64,000 nt of DNA from Undaria pinnatifida. Lineage: Eukaryota; Sar; Phaeophyceae; Laminariales; Alariaceae. Below the pieces are notes generated by a model that ran no database searches, was not told the DNA's origin, and saw only the letters and a list, made by a program, of their open reading frames with translations. A program made the translations under genes and the position numbers. The stretch lies in contig JABAKD010000024.1 in the NCBI GenBank assembly GCA_012845835.1, positions 1,742,362 through 1,806,361 on the forward strand, read 5' to 3'. Below are positions 47,064 through 56,559 of this stretch, piece after piece; the stretch's first letter is position 1, and every line of letters starts with the position of its first letter.

Positions 47064-47210
47064 ACCCCGCTCCTGCTTATGATAAAGAGGACTCCGGTTG
47101 TGGTTTTTGTTCCTGACCCCGCTCCTGCTAATGATATAGAGGACTCCGGTTGTCTTCCCCACCCCGCTCCTGCTAATGATATAGAGGACTCCGGTTGTGG
47201 TTTTTCCTTG
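47064..47210 (-). repeat. ~50-bp tandem repeat in the copia leader, three copies
   Basis: CCCGCTCCTGCT(A/T)ATGATA followed by AGAGGACTCCGGTTGT occurs three times between 47,064 and 47,205, in the leader between 5' LTR and gag. The last two copies are identical over the core. Confidence 0.8.
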
Positions 47211-47519
47211 ATGATTATACCGCAGTGTTCTTGTCCCGATGTAAAATACTCAAAATTCTTCCGCACAAGTGATTCGCTTCACAACCCACTACTGCTGTTG
47301 CAGTACTGGGTAGGTGTTGAGATGTACTTGAAGCTCCTCGGTGTAGATGATCGAGGTTGTGCGCTCACGTTTGTTGCCGCTGACCGATGACGACGTCGCA
47401 ATCTCCAAAAATTTCCGAGGTTCCAAGAACTCCGCTCGCTGTCCGCAGAGGCTGTCGAGTATCCCAAGAAGGATGTGTTGACCTCCCCTTGACGTCCGTA
47501 GCTCGTAGAGTGCGTGCGT

Positions 47520-47537
47520 TAACCGAGGCTCATAACC
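47520..47537 (-). promoter_or_regulatory. Putative primer-binding site of the copia element
   Basis: Directly inside the 5' LTR the minus strand reads GGTTATGAGCCTCGG. GGTTATGAGCC is complementary to the anticodon-loop sequence GGCTCATAACC typical of initiator methionine tRNA. Use of an internal half-tRNA-iMet as primer is established for Drosophila copia and yeast Ty5, so the same is inferred here. Confidence 0.6.
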
Positions 47538-48337
47538 TGTTAAAAATAATGCGCTGTGTCCCAGCAGCAGGTAGATGCCGCTGATGCTCGTAGGCTGTGT
47601 GGCCTACCTCAGGGGTATACACTCAGAGAGCAGTCGAACTGCGAGCGACTCAGAAACAGAGAAATGAAGATGTTTGATTACTGACCCTGTTAAGAATAAT
47701 GCGCTGTGTCCCAGCAGCAGGTAGATGCCGCTGATGCTCGCAGGCTGTGTGGCCTACCTCAGAGGTATACACTCAGAGAGCAGTCGAACTGCGAGCGACT
47801 CAGAAACAGAGAAATGAAGATGTTTGATTACTGACTGACTCCCAAGTCAGGTTTTGCTGGTGCCGATGAGGAGTGAGAAGGGTGGGCGAGCTAAAGGCTG
47901 GGCCACTCTTCTCGAATGCGACAAAAATAAGCCAATCACACAAAAGATCCAGAATGATTCCAGAATAATTCTGGAAGGTTTCCTACGTTCTAGAAGCAGC
48001 AACCTCGATCTGAAACGCTTTCAGAAGCTTACAGAAATTCCAGAAGCTTCTAGAAGGCTTCCAGAAGCTACACACGTTCAACGTTAATGTCCCGGTCAAC
48101 CTTGACCTATCATGCTTCCGGAATATTTCTAGAACAAGAGAATACATGCTACGGAGACATAAAGGTGTGCCCGCTAGATTCTTTTCTACTGCTACGCAAA
48201 AATACTAGTTGCTGCAATCTACGTCTGCGCTACATATCGCTACTACCGACACACGACTGTCAAGTTGTCGCAATCGTACACAAAGGTAGAACTGTGTTCG
48301 GCTGTTGACAGATGCACATAGAGACATCCTTGACACA
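47538..48337 (-). repeat. 5' LTR of the copia element
   Basis: 800 bp, near-identical to 40,955-41,754 and with the same internal 150-bp tandem repeat. The outer flanks read AACTT on the left and CTTCT (or CACTT if the LTR ends two bases earlier) on the right. The target duplication is therefore either imperfect (AACTT/CACTT) or absent. Confidence 0.93.
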
Positions 48338-48339
48338 CT

Positions 48340-48830
48340 TCTGGGCTACCGGACGCCTTCCAAGACTCGCGAATCAACAAATAGTCTTCATTATAATGAG
48401 GCATCCACTGCGCGCGGTGCTGGTGGTAGCACGACGTCGTTCGTTCGTTCGTTGTGTTCATTGCTATGAATTCTCATTGCTATCACGCGTATATGAATGG
48501 CGAGAAGAGTATTCGAGCAAGTGCGACATTTGGCCAAAAGTTGGCATTGCGCCGCGCAATACATACGGAGTATAGACTATATGATGCAAGACACCAATAA
48601 TACGTAACATATATACGTACCAGAGAGAAGTTTTATCATGTGTCTAGGCCAGTTGAAAGTTTGCGCAATAATAGTACCACCAGGTACGAAATTCACGAGA
48701 CGTGCGTTTGTACTGAAGAAGTCGGTGTGGAACGCACATTTTCACGCGCCAAGAAATTTACCCAAGAACCACAAATAGTTCTCAGTCAATCTCAAAGTCA
48801 TTTTGTTCATTTGTGAGAGAGGGTGAAGTC
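48340..48830. other. No recognisable gene
   Basis: Sequence right of the copia insertion. It has a short (GTTC)n run near 48,440 and no coding signal. Confidence 0.4.
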
Positions 48831-48834
48831 TGCT

Positions 48835-49115
48835 CTCATATAATATGCGATCGGAGTATCACACACAGCACAGCTTGCAAAGATGAGTTTCGACGAAATC
48901 TTCGATCTCACAGCTGGAGTGTATTTTCGTTTTTTATAATAATATAAGATAGCTACACTAACAACTGTGGTTGCAAGGGGAGTCGCCGACCTATTTCCTT
49001 GATGAGGACACACAACCCGTATACGCGCGGTCGGAGTATCACACACAGCTTGCAAAGATGAGTGTCGACAAAATCTTCGATCTCACAGCTGGAGAGTATT
49101 TTTATTGTAATAAAA
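48835..49115 (-). mobile_element. Dispersed repeat family E, two partial copies in tandem
   Basis: CGGAGTATCACACACAGC occurs at about 48,852 and again at about 49,032, each followed by GCAAAGATGAGT and TCTTCGATCTCACAGCTGGAG. The period is close to 180 bases. Confidence 0.7.
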
Positions 49116-49227
49116 TACATTAAAAATTTCTTCGATCTCAGGCCATTTATTTCTTTTACAGTCGGATTTCGCCAGTCAAAACGGCCCTTTTCGACTGGAC
49201 TTTTTTTCGACTGGATTATTCTAGTCC

Positions 49228-49407
<180 letters not shown>

Positions 49408-49408
<1 letters not shown>

Positions 49409-50325
49409 GCTCACATTAACTCGCATAATCAAGTCCGTGGTCGCAGGACAGGCTCCAGTCACTCTGGAGACGAGGAATACCCTAGGGAAAAACACAAACA
49501 ACCCACCAAGGTGATACACGCATATATATATCACAGCCGACGCAATTCATGCCTCCACCAGAAACATGTAAAAGTGAAATCGGGAGTCAGTCTACGATGT
49601 GCCAGATCCATACCGGGGCATACGTCTCAGTACTCGCGCCCCGGGGAAAACCAACTATACCGCTTGCCACCCAAGAAATACTACCTCGTATATATTACAT
49701 GTAGTATCTATCACTACGCATACGCACGACAGACGCATGTCAATTGGAAAAAAGAAACAAAGGACAAATGAGAATAGAAAGGAAAGAAAAGAAAAGAGAA
49801 GAAAGCAAAAAGAAAACGAAAAAGGAAAGGAAAGAAAAGAAAAGACAAGAAAAGCAAGAAAAAACAAGACAAGAAGAGGAAGCAAGGAAAGGAAAAGAGA
49901 AAAAAAATGTCATACTAGCAGACCCTAGGGACTGACTACAGACGGCATTGGGCTCATAGAGGGTATCAAGTGCATCATCAATGGCACTGGGGAGAGAACG
50001 CAACATGGCGAAAAAGTTAGGGCCGTCTTACGCTATCTTGTGACGGCCATTGGAAGGCCCACAACTTTCAAGACGATGATGGCCAAACCCAGACGTGAGT
50101 CTCTTGGGCATGACGTCCCCCCCCCCCCCCCCCCCCCACTTCCCCCCTTCCCCCCTCTCTCCCCCCCCCCTTCCCCCTCCCCCCGGCCCCCCCGGCCGCT
50201 TAGAGATGCCGACGGTGGATGGCGCTGCCGCATCCTTTGCGCGTTGCTCTGCAGCTTTGCGTCTCTCCGTTTCATGCCAATTCCGCATGAACAACTCGGC
50301 TCCGTCCTCTCCTTGTCGAAACCTT
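49408..50325 (-). mobile_element. LINE 3' end, second copy (5'-truncated)
   Basis: On the minus strand it starts in the last coding section of the LINE at 37,456 (shared residues [28 protein letters not shown] and a Gly-rich tail). It continues through the same 3' UTR (GGCCTTCCAATGGCCGTCAC-type phrase) and the purine/pyrimidine tract, and ends in the CAA tail. Only about 1.1 kb of the element was copied, typical of incomplete reverse transcription. Both copies carry the G-run-rich Gly tail, whose length differs. Confidence 0.88.
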
Positions 50326-50339
50326 CTTATCGTCAGTTG

Positions 50340-50820
50340 AGTCGTTTTCATAGTTTTTGTGCTCTTCCTAGAGGTGGTAGGTGTGAGGGAGTACTGCTGT
50401 ATGGCACTCCAAAATCGGTTGGCAGCTCTGTGCTCCGCGCGTTCTTCGCGAGCAACGCGTGCTTCACGCGCGACGAACCTTCGTCCAAGCGGGTTGGTGG
50501 CGTCGGGCTTAGCCGAAAGCCGCCAAAGCTACGTGCGTGGCGCTGCACTCAGCCGAGAGCCGCCAAAGTTACAGCAAGCGTAGCCGTTGTTGGCAAAATG
50601 TCATCGATAACGCGCGTTACTGCTGTCGTGTGATACACGCTGCTGGCGAGCGGAGCTAGGAGTGCTCCACGCTGACTTGCGGCGAGAACCAACAGCAGTG
50701 ATAGCCAAGGCAGCGTCGGCGCTGTTGTATGATACTGCTGTGTGGTACCTGGTATGGGTGTGGTGGTGTGTGGGTGTGTGTTTGGTTGTGGGATAAGCGA
50801 TGCGATGGGTTCAATAAACA
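50340..50820. other. Unassigned; local GCCAAAG/CGCCAAAGCTAC echoes
   Basis: GCCGAAAGCCGCCAAAGCTAC and GCCGAGAGCCGCCAAAGTTAC occur 39 bases apart near 50,512 and 50,551. No gene was recognised. Confidence 0.35.
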
Positions 50821-50824
50821 GGTG

Positions 50825-51040
50825 TAAATCTTTTTCGACCGAGTTTTTCGACTGACAGATCCAGTCGAAAAAATCGAGTTTTTTTTCTTTGGCTGGATCC
50901 GCCGGTAGGATTTTTCAGTCGAAAAAAGTTGAGTCGAAAAAGCCCTTTCTCGACTGTGTAAGATAGCTCGATTTGAGCTTCTTTTTCAGTCGAAAAAGGC
51001 CGTTTTCGGCTTACAAATCCGACTGTTTGTTTAATAAGAA
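50825..51040. repeat. CAGTCGAAAAA fold-back cluster
   Basis: The word CAGTCGAAAAA and its complement TTTTTCGACTG occur repeatedly and in both orientations (about 50,840, 50,861, 50,916, 50,986). One pair is separated by only seven bases and would form a hairpin. A related piece lies at 49,163-49,225 (CAGTCGGATTTCGCCAGTC ... CCTTTTCGACTGG). It is probably a MITE or fold-back remnant. Confidence 0.6.
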
Positions 51041-51246
51041 ATGGCCTCACAGCTGGAGAGTATTTTTTTTTATTATAAATCGAGGACCAACGCCCGAATG
51101 GGTAGGGTGGACCGTAACTGGACCAAGTCCGGCGGAAGGCCATCTCCCATGGCCAGGGGGTTTGTTAGTGGGTGAGCTTGCGCAAGTCCCGCACTACCCG
51201 GAAAGATGGCATTCCGGGTGGCTATCTCCACCGAAACTGACCTTCA

Positions 51247-51487
51247 GGGGACAGGCCGGGTTGACATACACACGCACCCGTATACAACGGCAGCTTGCGC
51301 TGCCGGGGTTGTAACGAAGACCACTGATAGGGACAGCTTACGCTATACCTACAATGGGACTCGAAGGGTGCGCCAGCTAGCGTTGGGCTGCGAAAGCAAC
51401 TGAGTTAAATCGACACACGACGCGTATGAAAATACGCGGAAGTGTGGTGAGCTAAAGCTTTATTTTTCCCCATCCGCCGGAGGATAA
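51247..51487 (+). mobile_element. Retroposon family B (copy 3)
   Basis: This is the longest copy. It shares GGCAGCTTGCGCTGCCGGGG, GACAGCTTACGCTATACCTA and the 3' end GCCGGAGGATAAAA with the copies at 9,488 and 24,640. The upstream 51,075-51,246 may also belong to it but has no partner in this window. The frame 51,206-51,403 ends inside the repeat and is not clearly coding. Confidence 0.6.
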
Positions 51488-51718
51488 AATATACTAGGGT
51501 AAGGTGGCCGCCCGCCGTAGGCGGCGGGACGGCCACCCGGAGATACGCCCGAAGAAGGCCAATCAATGAATTGAGGATGAGAAGTGCGGGAAATAGAGAG
51601 GAGGATGCAGGTTATGTCTAATAAAGGAGGAAGTGGCATCGATGATACATCCCCGCGACTTTGGGCATGACTGAATTGAAACGCGGTGGCCGTATCAGGG
51701 GCGATGAATAATGTGTAA

Positions 51719-53178
51719 TCAGTATAATTTTAGATGAAATATCAATGGAAAGTACGCAGGATGGGCAGGCGGATGAATGACTCGGAAAGAGACATCGGTG
51801 ACGCCGCACTGTTGTTTATGTAACGGAGTAAGTGTAATAGCTCCGTGAGCGCGTCGTAGTCGCGATATGTAAGGGGAAACGGATCGCAGTCCCTTCAACA
51901 GTCTTCGCAAAACTGTATCGTCGATGTCTTCGGAGGTGTACGCCGGGTCGTGCAGTAGCCATTGTATGTTGCTGTGATCGCTCTTGCGAGTGTTATGATA
52001 TGTCCTGCGCGTAACAAATATAAGGATGCACGAACAGATTTCGCAGTAGAAAGTGTCATGTGCACACCTGTTGGTATGATCGAGTGGTAGTCGCGATATG
52101 TAAGGACACGGATCGCAGTCCATACACATTTCTTGCAAAATTGTGCTGGAGTAATAAACAAAAAATCATTAGTGAATTCCCGTGTGTAGACTAAACGTCT
52201 CACCTTCCTTGAACGGACAGGAAATGAGGCCCAAACATCTTCTTTAACTCTCCGTCTTCGACGCACATAGCGCAGAAGTTCGAGCATGAGTTATATTTGC
52301 GATCCATTCGACGGAATCTTTGAAATCGTTCCGCGTTCCCTTCATAAAGTGGGACGAACTCTCTTGGTGGCGGTGGTAGTGGTGGCAAGACCAGTTGTCC
52401 GTTACTGCAGCAAATGCCACGAGATTCACCTGTAGAAGCACAGGTGGTTGGCATGTCATCTACTATAGTTGTTGTCTATGTCTTATAGGAACAGACGATA
52501 ATAAATGATCGGCGTGAGGAGAGATTGAATTTGACAGTTTCATGGATATATGCCAGGAAGTAGCAATGGAAGAAAGACCCGAAATGAAATGTTGAAAAAC
52601 TCACCTTTGAACAACTGAGCACCGCAGTGTTCGCATGGTGAAGCAATATCAACGATGATGTTGGCAGCCCGTTGTGCGGTGTTGATGATTTCGTTCCGCG
52701 CATCCAGCGTAAATGCTCTTTGTCCTTCGTTGTCTTCTGGACGAAGCGGGGGTAATTCCCAGAACTGAGATATGGAGGTGGACACGTTAGGACTACGCAC
52801 GTATGTTGATGTTGGACGGGCGCCCTCGCCGCTCCTTCCATCACGTGAATTTCTGCGACAATTGAGTGTTTCGTTCCTCCTCGCGCGTCGAAGTCGCCTT
52901 TGTTCGTTGCGTCGGTTCTGTTGAGCTTTCGAGTATTGTCGTGTTGACGGCATCGGAATGGGCTGTAGAGGTTTGGCAGGGTGCCGCGTATGATTGCGGC
53001 GGAAATGTAGATGCGTAGATGCGTAGTGTAGATGCGGGTAAACATAATATGCGGCGGAATTTTGATTGGCGAGGTTGTCTGCAGAAAATCCGCATATTTG
53101 CTCGTATGCGGCAGCGGGCATGGGGCATCTCAATGCTGTAATCTGCAGTGGGCATGGCCAATCGTAACTACTTGACAT
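51719..53178 (-). CDS. Helitron-like N-terminal gene fragment, three exons
   Basis: Exon 1 (53,178-52,605) encodes an Arg-rich region, then a zinc-finger start CEHCGAQLFKG and a GTGAGT donor. Intron 1 is 52,604-52,430, ending CTACAG. Exon 2 (52,429-52,204) continues in phase as ESRGICCSNGQLVLPPLPPP, then FQRFRRMDRKYNS, to a second donor AAG|GTGAGA. A 58-bp intron (52,203-52,146) leads to exon 3 (52,145-51,719), with more Cys pairs (CMDCDPC, CEICSC) but no known domain. C.HCGA...CC..G...LP.LP..P...YN is the hallmark upstream region of Helitron Rep-helicase proteins. The Rep and helicase domains themselves are absent. Both introns keep phase, so the model is coherent; it may be a captured or truncated Helitron gene. 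The start lies inside the 443-bp duplication and is uncertain. Confidence 0.6.
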
Positions 53179-53538
53179 ATGTTGTGACGACGTTTGATGA
53201 ATGCATAAATAGGGTGGCGGTGTTTGTGTTGTGTAATGTCACGTCCATGCGCGTCGAAGCATGCACAACGAGTACAGAGATACAGAGTGGTGCCGAGGAT
53301 GTTGGGCAGCACCACAGCGGCTGAGGTCTACTCATTTGAAGGTGTTCATGTCGGTGGCATATAACGAGCAACGCGTCATTGCATTCGTAGGTGCCATAAA
53401 GTGCACGTGATGAATGCACTTGCGTGGTTTCAAGTCGTGAAATGGACTATTGGGCGAGAGAGGCCAACAAATATCAAAAAATGATTTTTTTTAACCTCGC
53501 ATGAACCGGATGCCTTCATTAATCAAGATGTGGGAGCC
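53096..53538. repeat. 443-bp tandem duplication, unit 1
   Basis: ATTTGCTCGTATGCGGCAGC begins at 53,096 and again at 53,539. Units differ by a two-base gap near 53,180 and about one substitution, so the duplication is recent. Unit 1 overlaps the start of the Helitron-like frame and preserves the intact sequence GCGTCATTGCATTCG that is interrupted in unit 2. Confidence 0.9.
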
Positions 53539-53820
53539 ATTTGCTCGTATGCGGCAGCGGGCATGGGGCATCTCAATGCTGTAATCTGCAGTGGGCATGG
53601 CCAATCGTAACTACTTGACATGTTGTGACGACGTTTGATGAATGCATAAATAGGGTGGCGGTGTTTGTGTTGTGTAATGTCACGTCCATGCGCGTCGAAG
53701 CATGCACAACGAGTACAGAGATACAGAGTGGTGCCGAGGATGTTGGGCAGCACCACAGCGGCTGAGGTCTACTCATTTGAGGGTGTTCATGTCGGTGGCA
53801 TATAACGAGCAACGCGTCAT

Positions 53821-54088
53821 TGTGAAATTAATAGGTGGGGGACACAGAGTGCCCCCTGCAGGTCTGCCAATTGGGTAGGTCCTCGGAGTACTCACTTTCG
53901 TTCCTTCGTAGAGATGTAGCTTTATTCGTTTCCACCAGAGCCCGGGATAGCTTCTGAGATCGGAGGCGCGTGCCTCCGATCTAATTCCTAACTTCCCCGA
54001 ATATAAACCGCCAACCTCATCATACGAAACCCATCCAAATGATCTCAAATTCGGATACCTACAGGCCTTTCGAGGCCGTATCTTAACA
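53821..54088 (-). repeat. LTR 1 of the TRIM-like array
   Basis: 268 bp. It contains a perfect 11-bp stem with a four-base loop at 53,957-53,982 and, on the minus strand, an AATAAA word (53,931-53,936), as expected for an LTR polyadenylation region. A GTGAGT donor-like word on the minus strand lies near 53,897. Confidence 0.8.
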
Positions 54089-54343
54089 CTAGCCCACCCT
54101 GATGAGTCGCATATGCAGAAATATGGGAGATTCGGGGAAACTCCGGTTCTACGAACTAGACCATGAGTCGAAGATGCGGCTCCTCAAAACCCACTCCCAC
54201 ACCTCTAACCGTCTGGCTACGGAGCCAGGAACACGCGACGATATGGAGGGGGACACAGGCGCTAACACAAGGGAGAAGTCATGCGAAAAACCTCCCGCGG
54301 GCCATCGGCAAGGCGGGGGGGTTAGACGGGGAAGCGACGAGTG

Positions 54344-54733
54344 TCAGCGTGTTGGGTGACCTTTCACTGTGCTCGACATAATGAGCCCCACTGCTCGATG
54401 GTCTTGCAAAAACTTGGTATTTTCGGCCATCATGTACTGCTCCGCGCAAGAATATGGTACGTCGTCCACGGCAAACGACGAAGGAGACCACGGTGGGAAA
54501 TAGGATGGGGGCTGCCAGAATAACACCACTTTGGCTGTGGAGTATTCGAGAGAAGGGTCAAAATCCGTGTTGAAATTTGGGCCTGCAATGTCCCCGTCCA
54601 GGAACACCAGGCCTCGGGAGCACGACGCGAATCCGAACCCGTGGTATCTCGCCTCGGGTCTTTCTTCGCTCGTTGGCGGAAAAGCGCGAGAATCCGCTCT
54701 AACTGCGCCCGAAGTCCTGCCGTCGACGCCACT
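54344..54733 (-). CDS. NADAR-domain fragment carried by the LTR element (unit 1)
   Basis: The minus-strand frame of the internal segment encodes a piece of a NADAR (YbiA/DUF1768-like) domain: LFWQPPSYFPPWSPSSF, then VPYSCAEQYMMAENTKF and AVGLIMSST. The S-x-AEQYMMA-x-K-F signature is diagnostic of the family. NADAR proteins are N-glycosidases, known in riboflavin-pathway by-product clearance and in removing ADP-ribose from guanine in DarT-type toxin-antitoxin contexts. The preceding residues (YHGFGFASCSRGLVFLDGDI) may belong to the source gene. The frame runs in from the LTR, so no independent start is visible. It is the N-terminal portion of the domain only, so enzyme activity is not implied. 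It is best read as a captured host gene fragment. Confidence 0.65.
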   Translation of the reverse strand, partial: SGVDGRTSGAVRADSRAFPPTSEERPEARYHGFGFASCSRGLVFLDGDIAGPNFNTDFDPSLEYSTAKVVLFWQPPSYFPPWSPSSFAVDDVPYSCAEQYMMAENTKFLQDHRAVGLIMSSTVKGHPTR

Positions 54734-55001
54734 TGTGAAATTAATAGGTGGGGGACACAGAGTGCCCCCTGCAGGTCTGCCAATTGGGTAGGTCCTCGGA
54801 GTACTCACTTTCGTTCCTTCGTAGAGATGTAGCTTTATTCGTTTCCACCAGAGCCCGGGATAGCTTCTGAGATCGGAGGCGCGTGCCTCCGATCTAATTC
54901 CTAACTTCCCCGAATATAAACCGCCAACCTCATCATACGAAACCCATCCAAATGATCTCAAATTCGGATACCTACAGGCCTTTCGAGGCCGTATCTTAAC
55001 A
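54734..55001 (-). repeat. LTR 2 of the TRIM-like array
   Basis: Same 268-bp sequence as LTR 1, at the start of the second 913-bp unit. Confidence 0.8.
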
Positions 55002-55256
55002 CTAGCCCACCCTGATGAGTCGCATATGCAGAAATATGGGAGATTCGGGGAAACTCCGGTTCTACGAACTAGACCATGAGTCGAAGATGCGGCTCCTCAA
55101 AACCCACTCCCACACCTCTAACCGTCTGGCCACGGAGCCAGGAACACGCGACGATATGGAGGGGGACACAGGCGCTAACACAAGGGAGAAGTCATGCGAA
55201 AAACCTCCCGCGGGCCATCGGCAAGGCGGGGGGGTTAGACGGGGAAGCGACGAGTG

Positions 55257-55646
55257 TCAGCGTGTTGGGTGACCTTTCACTGTGCTCGACATAATGAGCC
55301 CCACTGCTCGATGGTCTTGCAAAAACTTGGTATTTTCGGCCATCATGTACTGCTCCGCGCAAGAATATGGTACGTCGTCCACGGCAAACGACGAAGGAGA
55401 CCACGGTGGGAAATAGGATGGGGGCTGCCAGAATAACACCACTTTGGCTGTGGAGTATTCGAGAGAAGGGTCAAAATCCGTGTTGAAATTTGGGCCTGCA
55501 ATGTCCCCGTCCAGGAACACCAGGCCTCGGGAGCACGACGCGAATCCGAACCCGTGGTATCTCGCCTCGGGTCTTTCTTCGCTCGTTGGCGGAAAAGCGC
55601 GAGAATCCGCTCTAACTGCGCCCGAAGTCCTGCCGTCGACGCCACT
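55257..55646 (-). CDS. NADAR-domain fragment (unit 2)
   Basis: Same protein as in unit 1, from the second internal segment; no residue difference is seen. Confidence 0.65.
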   Translation of the reverse strand, partial: SGVDGRTSGAVRADSRAFPPTSEERPEARYHGFGFASCSRGLVFLDGDIAGPNFNTDFDPSLEYSTAKVVLFWQPPSYFPPWSPSSFAVDDVPYSCAEQYMMAENTKFLQDHRAVGLIMSSTVKGHPTR

Positions 55647-55914
55647 TGTGAAATTAATAGGTGGGGGACACAGAGTGCCCCCTGCAGGTCTGCCAATTGG
55701 GTAGGTCCTCGGAGTACTCACTTTCGTTCCTTCGTAGAGATGTAGCTTTATTCGTTTCCACCAGAGCCCGGGATAGCTTCTGAGATCGGAGGCGCGTGCC
55801 TCCGATCTAATTCCTAACTTCCCCGAATATAAACCGCCAACCTCATCATACGAAACCCATCCAAATGATCTCAAATTCGGATACCTACAGGCCTTTCGAG
55901 GCCGTATCTTAACA
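55647..55914 (-). repeat. LTR 3 of the TRIM-like array
   Basis: Same 268-bp sequence, at the start of the third unit. Confidence 0.8.
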
Positions 55915-56169
55915 CTAGCCCACCCTGATGAGTCGCATATGCAGAAATATGGGAGATTCGGGGAAACTCCGGTTCTACGAACTAGACCATGAGTCGAAGA
56001 TGCGGCTCCTCAAAACCCACTCCCACACCTCTAACCGTCTGGCCACGGAGCCAGGAACACGCGACGATATGGAGGGGGACACAGGCGCTAACACAAGGGA
56101 GAAGTCATGCGAAAAACCTCCCGCGGGCCATCGGCAAGGCGGGGGGGTTAGACGGGGAAGCGACGAGTG

Positions 56170-56559
56170 TCAGCGTGTTGGGTGACCTTTCACTGTGCTC
56201 GACATAATGAGCCCCACTGCTCGATGGTCTTGCAAAAACTTGGTATTTTCGGCCATCATGTACTGCTCCGCGCAAGAATATGGTACGTCGTCCACGGCAA
56301 ACGACGAAGGAGACCACGGTGGGAAATAGGATGGGGGCTGCCAGAATAACACCACTTTGGCTGTGGAGTATTCGAGAGAAGGGTCAAAATCCGTGTTGAA
56401 ATTTGGGCCTGCAATGTCCCCGTCCAGGAACACCAGGCCTCGGGAGCACGACGCGAATCCGAACCCGTGGTATCTCGCCTCGGGTCTTTCTTCGCTCGTT
56501 GGCGGAAAAGCGCGAGAATCCGCTCTAACTGCGCCCGAAGTCCTGCCGTCGACGCCACT
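56170..56559 (-). CDS. NADAR-domain fragment (unit 3)
   Basis: Same protein as in units 1 and 2. Here the open frame continues upstream through the outer LTR into flanking DNA (to 56,871), so the apparent start depends on the insertion site and is not informative. Confidence 0.65.
   Translation of the reverse strand, partial: SGVDGRTSGAVRADSRAFPPTSEERPEARYHGFGFASCSRGLVFLDGDIAGPNFNTDFDPSLEYSTAKVVLFWQPPSYFPPWSPSSFAVDDVPYSCAEQYMMAENTKFLQDHRAVGLIMSSTVKGHPTR

Larger units (their letters stand above)
40955..48337 (-). mobile_element. Young Ty1/copia LTR retrotransposon
   Basis: A 7.4-kb element read on the minus strand. It has two 800-bp LTRs with TG...CA ends that differ at only about three sites. 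Parts in order are leader; gag with a UBN2-like region and zinc knuckle CHRCNEPGHIRRHC (near 46.2 kb); protease LLVDTGASETMF (near 45.8 kb); integrase with HRRLGHINPRN and the DDE core (about 45.4-44.6 kb); a Pro/Gly/Ala-rich linker; RT with YVDDFLM (near 43.1 kb); and RNase H with AYADSSFGANPDNGRSTTGY (near 42.6 kb), ending at about 42,147. PR-INT-RT-RH order is diagnostic of copia. It looks nearly whole: gag-protease and integrase-RT-RNase H lie in two long overlapping frames, so there is about one apparent break or a family-type recoding site. Near-identical LTRs make it one of the youngest insertions here. Confidence 0.95.

Noticed and set aside
54099-54130. CTGATGAG followed by a GAAA word just after the LTR, resembling a hammerhead ribozyme core
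   Set aside because: The bases between CTGATGA and GAAA cannot form a proper stem II closed by a G-C pair, and no stem I/III partner was found. The retrozyme reading is not supported.
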